Shown: piece by piece, positions 6,536 through 7,455 of the stretch | How positions within the stretch are numbered: the stretch's first letter is position 1 | How the letters are laid out: every line of letters starts with the position of its first letter | NCBI GenBank assembly: GCA_015222795.1 | Contig: JADFVY010000416.1 | Span: forward strand, 1 to 7,455 | Direction of reading: 5' to 3' | DNA length: 7,455 bases | Source: Pseudomonadota bacterium | Lineage (GTDB): Bacteria; Pseudomonadota; Alphaproteobacteria; UBA8366; JADFVY01 | Translations under genes and position numbers: made by a program | The notes under the pieces: generated by a model | Seen by the model: only the letters and a program-made list of their open reading frames with translations | What the model was told of the DNA's origin: nothing | The model's database searches: none

Positions 6536-6547
6536 GGAGATCGAGCG

Positions 6548-7455
6548 ATGAAAACGGACAAACTCACTTCCGTCGCATTCGCGGCGTTCACCGCCGGTCT
6601 CGCCATGGCCGGGTTGAGCGGCGCGGCGGCAGCGGAAACCAACCCGCCTCTGGCGGCACTCGGCGATCCACCGATTCCCGCCGACAACCCGATGACGCCC
6701 GAGAAAATAGAACTCGGCAAGCTGTTGTTCTTCGATACCAGGCTCAGCGGCGATGCCTCGGTGGCCTGTTCGACTTGCCACGAACCCAATCAGGGCTGGG
6801 GCTTCTCGAACGACATCTCGCGTGGCTATCCAGGCACGACCCACTGGCGCAACAGCCAGACGATCATCAACTCGGCCTATTACGCCAAGCTGTTCTGGGC
6901 CGGCGCCGCCAAGTCGCTGGAAGCCCAGGCTCCCGGCGCCGCGAAAGGCGGAGTGGCCGGCAACGGCGAATCCGACATGATGGAAGCCCGCCTGGCTTTC
7001 ATTCCGGAATATCGCGAGCGCTTCAACAAGGTGTTCGGCGATACCTGGCCGAAGATAAGCAACGCCTGGAAGGCGGTCGCCGCCTTCGAGCGCACGCTGG
7101 TTCAGACCGATACGCCGTTCGACAATTATATACGCGGCGACAAGAAGGCCCTGGGCGAGCAACAGCTTCGCGGCAAGGCGCTGTTCGAGGGCAAGGGCAA
7201 CTGCATCGAATGCCATAACGGCGCACTCGTCAGTGACCAGAAGTTCTACAATCTTGGCGTTCCCCGCGCCTTCCGCTGGGAAGAAGACGGGCTTGCCCAG
7301 ATCTCCTTCCGTTTCGAGCAGTATGCAAAGGGTGTCACCGAAGAGATGTATCGCACGATCAAGGACGATGCGGGCCTCTATTACCGGACCAAGGAAAAGG
7401 CCGACATGGGCAAATTCCGGACGCCGAGCCTGCGCTACCTCATCTACACCGCGCC
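6548..7455 (+). CDS. Second exported di-haem cytochrome c peroxidase-family protein (3' end cut by window)
   Basis: Open frame from ATG 6548 to the right edge, 302 codons plus two bases and no stop. A ribosome site (GGGAG, 6535-6539) overlaps the stop of the previous gene, so translation is probably coupled. The signal peptide is about 1-29 (GAAAA-ET). Haem sites are CSTCH at 74-78 and CIECH at 219-223. Other family blocks are WRNSQTIINSA and, near the cut end, MGKFRTPSLRYLIYTAP. It is clearly homologous to its neighbour yet differs from it. The IWHHDGR block is FWAGAAKSLEAQ here (Trp117 kept, Asp and Arg of DGR lost), and an Ala/Gly-rich insert follows. The pair may form a heteromer, or the two may act on different substrates. 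The last residues, including the APYxHxG block, lie outside the window. Confidence 0.9.
   Translation, partial: MKTDKLTSVAFAAFTAGLAMAGLSGAAAAETNPPLAALGDPPIPADNPMTPEKIELGKLLFFDTRLSGDASVACSTCHEPNQGWGFSNDISRGYPGTTHWRNSQTIINSAYYAKLFWAGAAKSLEAQAPGAAKGGVAGNGESDMMEARLAFIPEYRERFNKVFGDTWPKISNAWKAVAAFERTLVQTDTPFDNYIRGDKKALGEQQLRGKALFEGKGNCIECHNGALVSDQKFYNLGVPRAFRWEEDGLAQISFRFEQYAKGVTEEMYRTIKDDAGLYYRTKEKADMGKFRTPSLRYLIYTA

Noticed and set aside
1..7455. CRISPR array, tRNA, rRNA or complete insertion sequence
   Set aside because: I saw no regularly spaced repeats, no cloverleaf-like sequence and no transposase. The only mobile-element trace is the truncated integrase.

Overview
The window looks like the chromosome of a GC-rich proteobacterium, most likely an alphaproteobacterium. 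This rests on the GC-rich codon use, the NtrB/NtrC-type pair, sigma-54 signals and c-type cytochromes; the exact taxon cannot be read from the sequence.

Layout. The left edge (1-346) holds no intact gene, only the minus-strand C-terminal remnant of a tyrosine recombinase and a short direct repeat. A minus-strand gene (403-1197) encodes an exported cupredoxin-like protein. It has an amicyanin-style Cys-x2-His-x2-Met copper loop followed by a carboxypeptidase-regulatory-like beta-sandwich. A 165-base divergent intergenic region with a CTGGCA-N10-TGCCAG dyad separates it from a plus-strand two-component operon. That operon is a membrane histidine kinase (Cache-like sensor, HAMP, PAS, HisKA, HATPase; 1363-3693) and, 10 bases on, an NtrC-family sigma-54 activator (3704-5068). 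A 342-base non-coding region follows (5069-5410), then two tandem genes for exported di-haem cytochrome c peroxidase/MauG-family proteins (5411-6535, and 6548 running off the right edge).

How it fits together. The 342-base region has the architecture of a sigma-54 enhancer-promoter. Two TTGA-N9-TCAA dyads 30 bases apart lie at 5096-5142. An AT-rich tract follows at 5192-5213. A good -24/-12 element, TGGCCC-N5-TTGCG, lies at 5251-5266 and points at the peroxidase genes. The simplest reading is a self-contained regulon: the kinase senses something outside the cytoplasmic membrane and phosphorylates the activator. The activator then binds the paired dyads just downstream of its own gene and drives sigma-54 transcription of the two periplasmic di-haem proteins. 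The divergent copper protein may be a redox partner. The signal and the substrate of the haem proteins cannot be read from sequence. The wiring is inference from site geometry and gene order.
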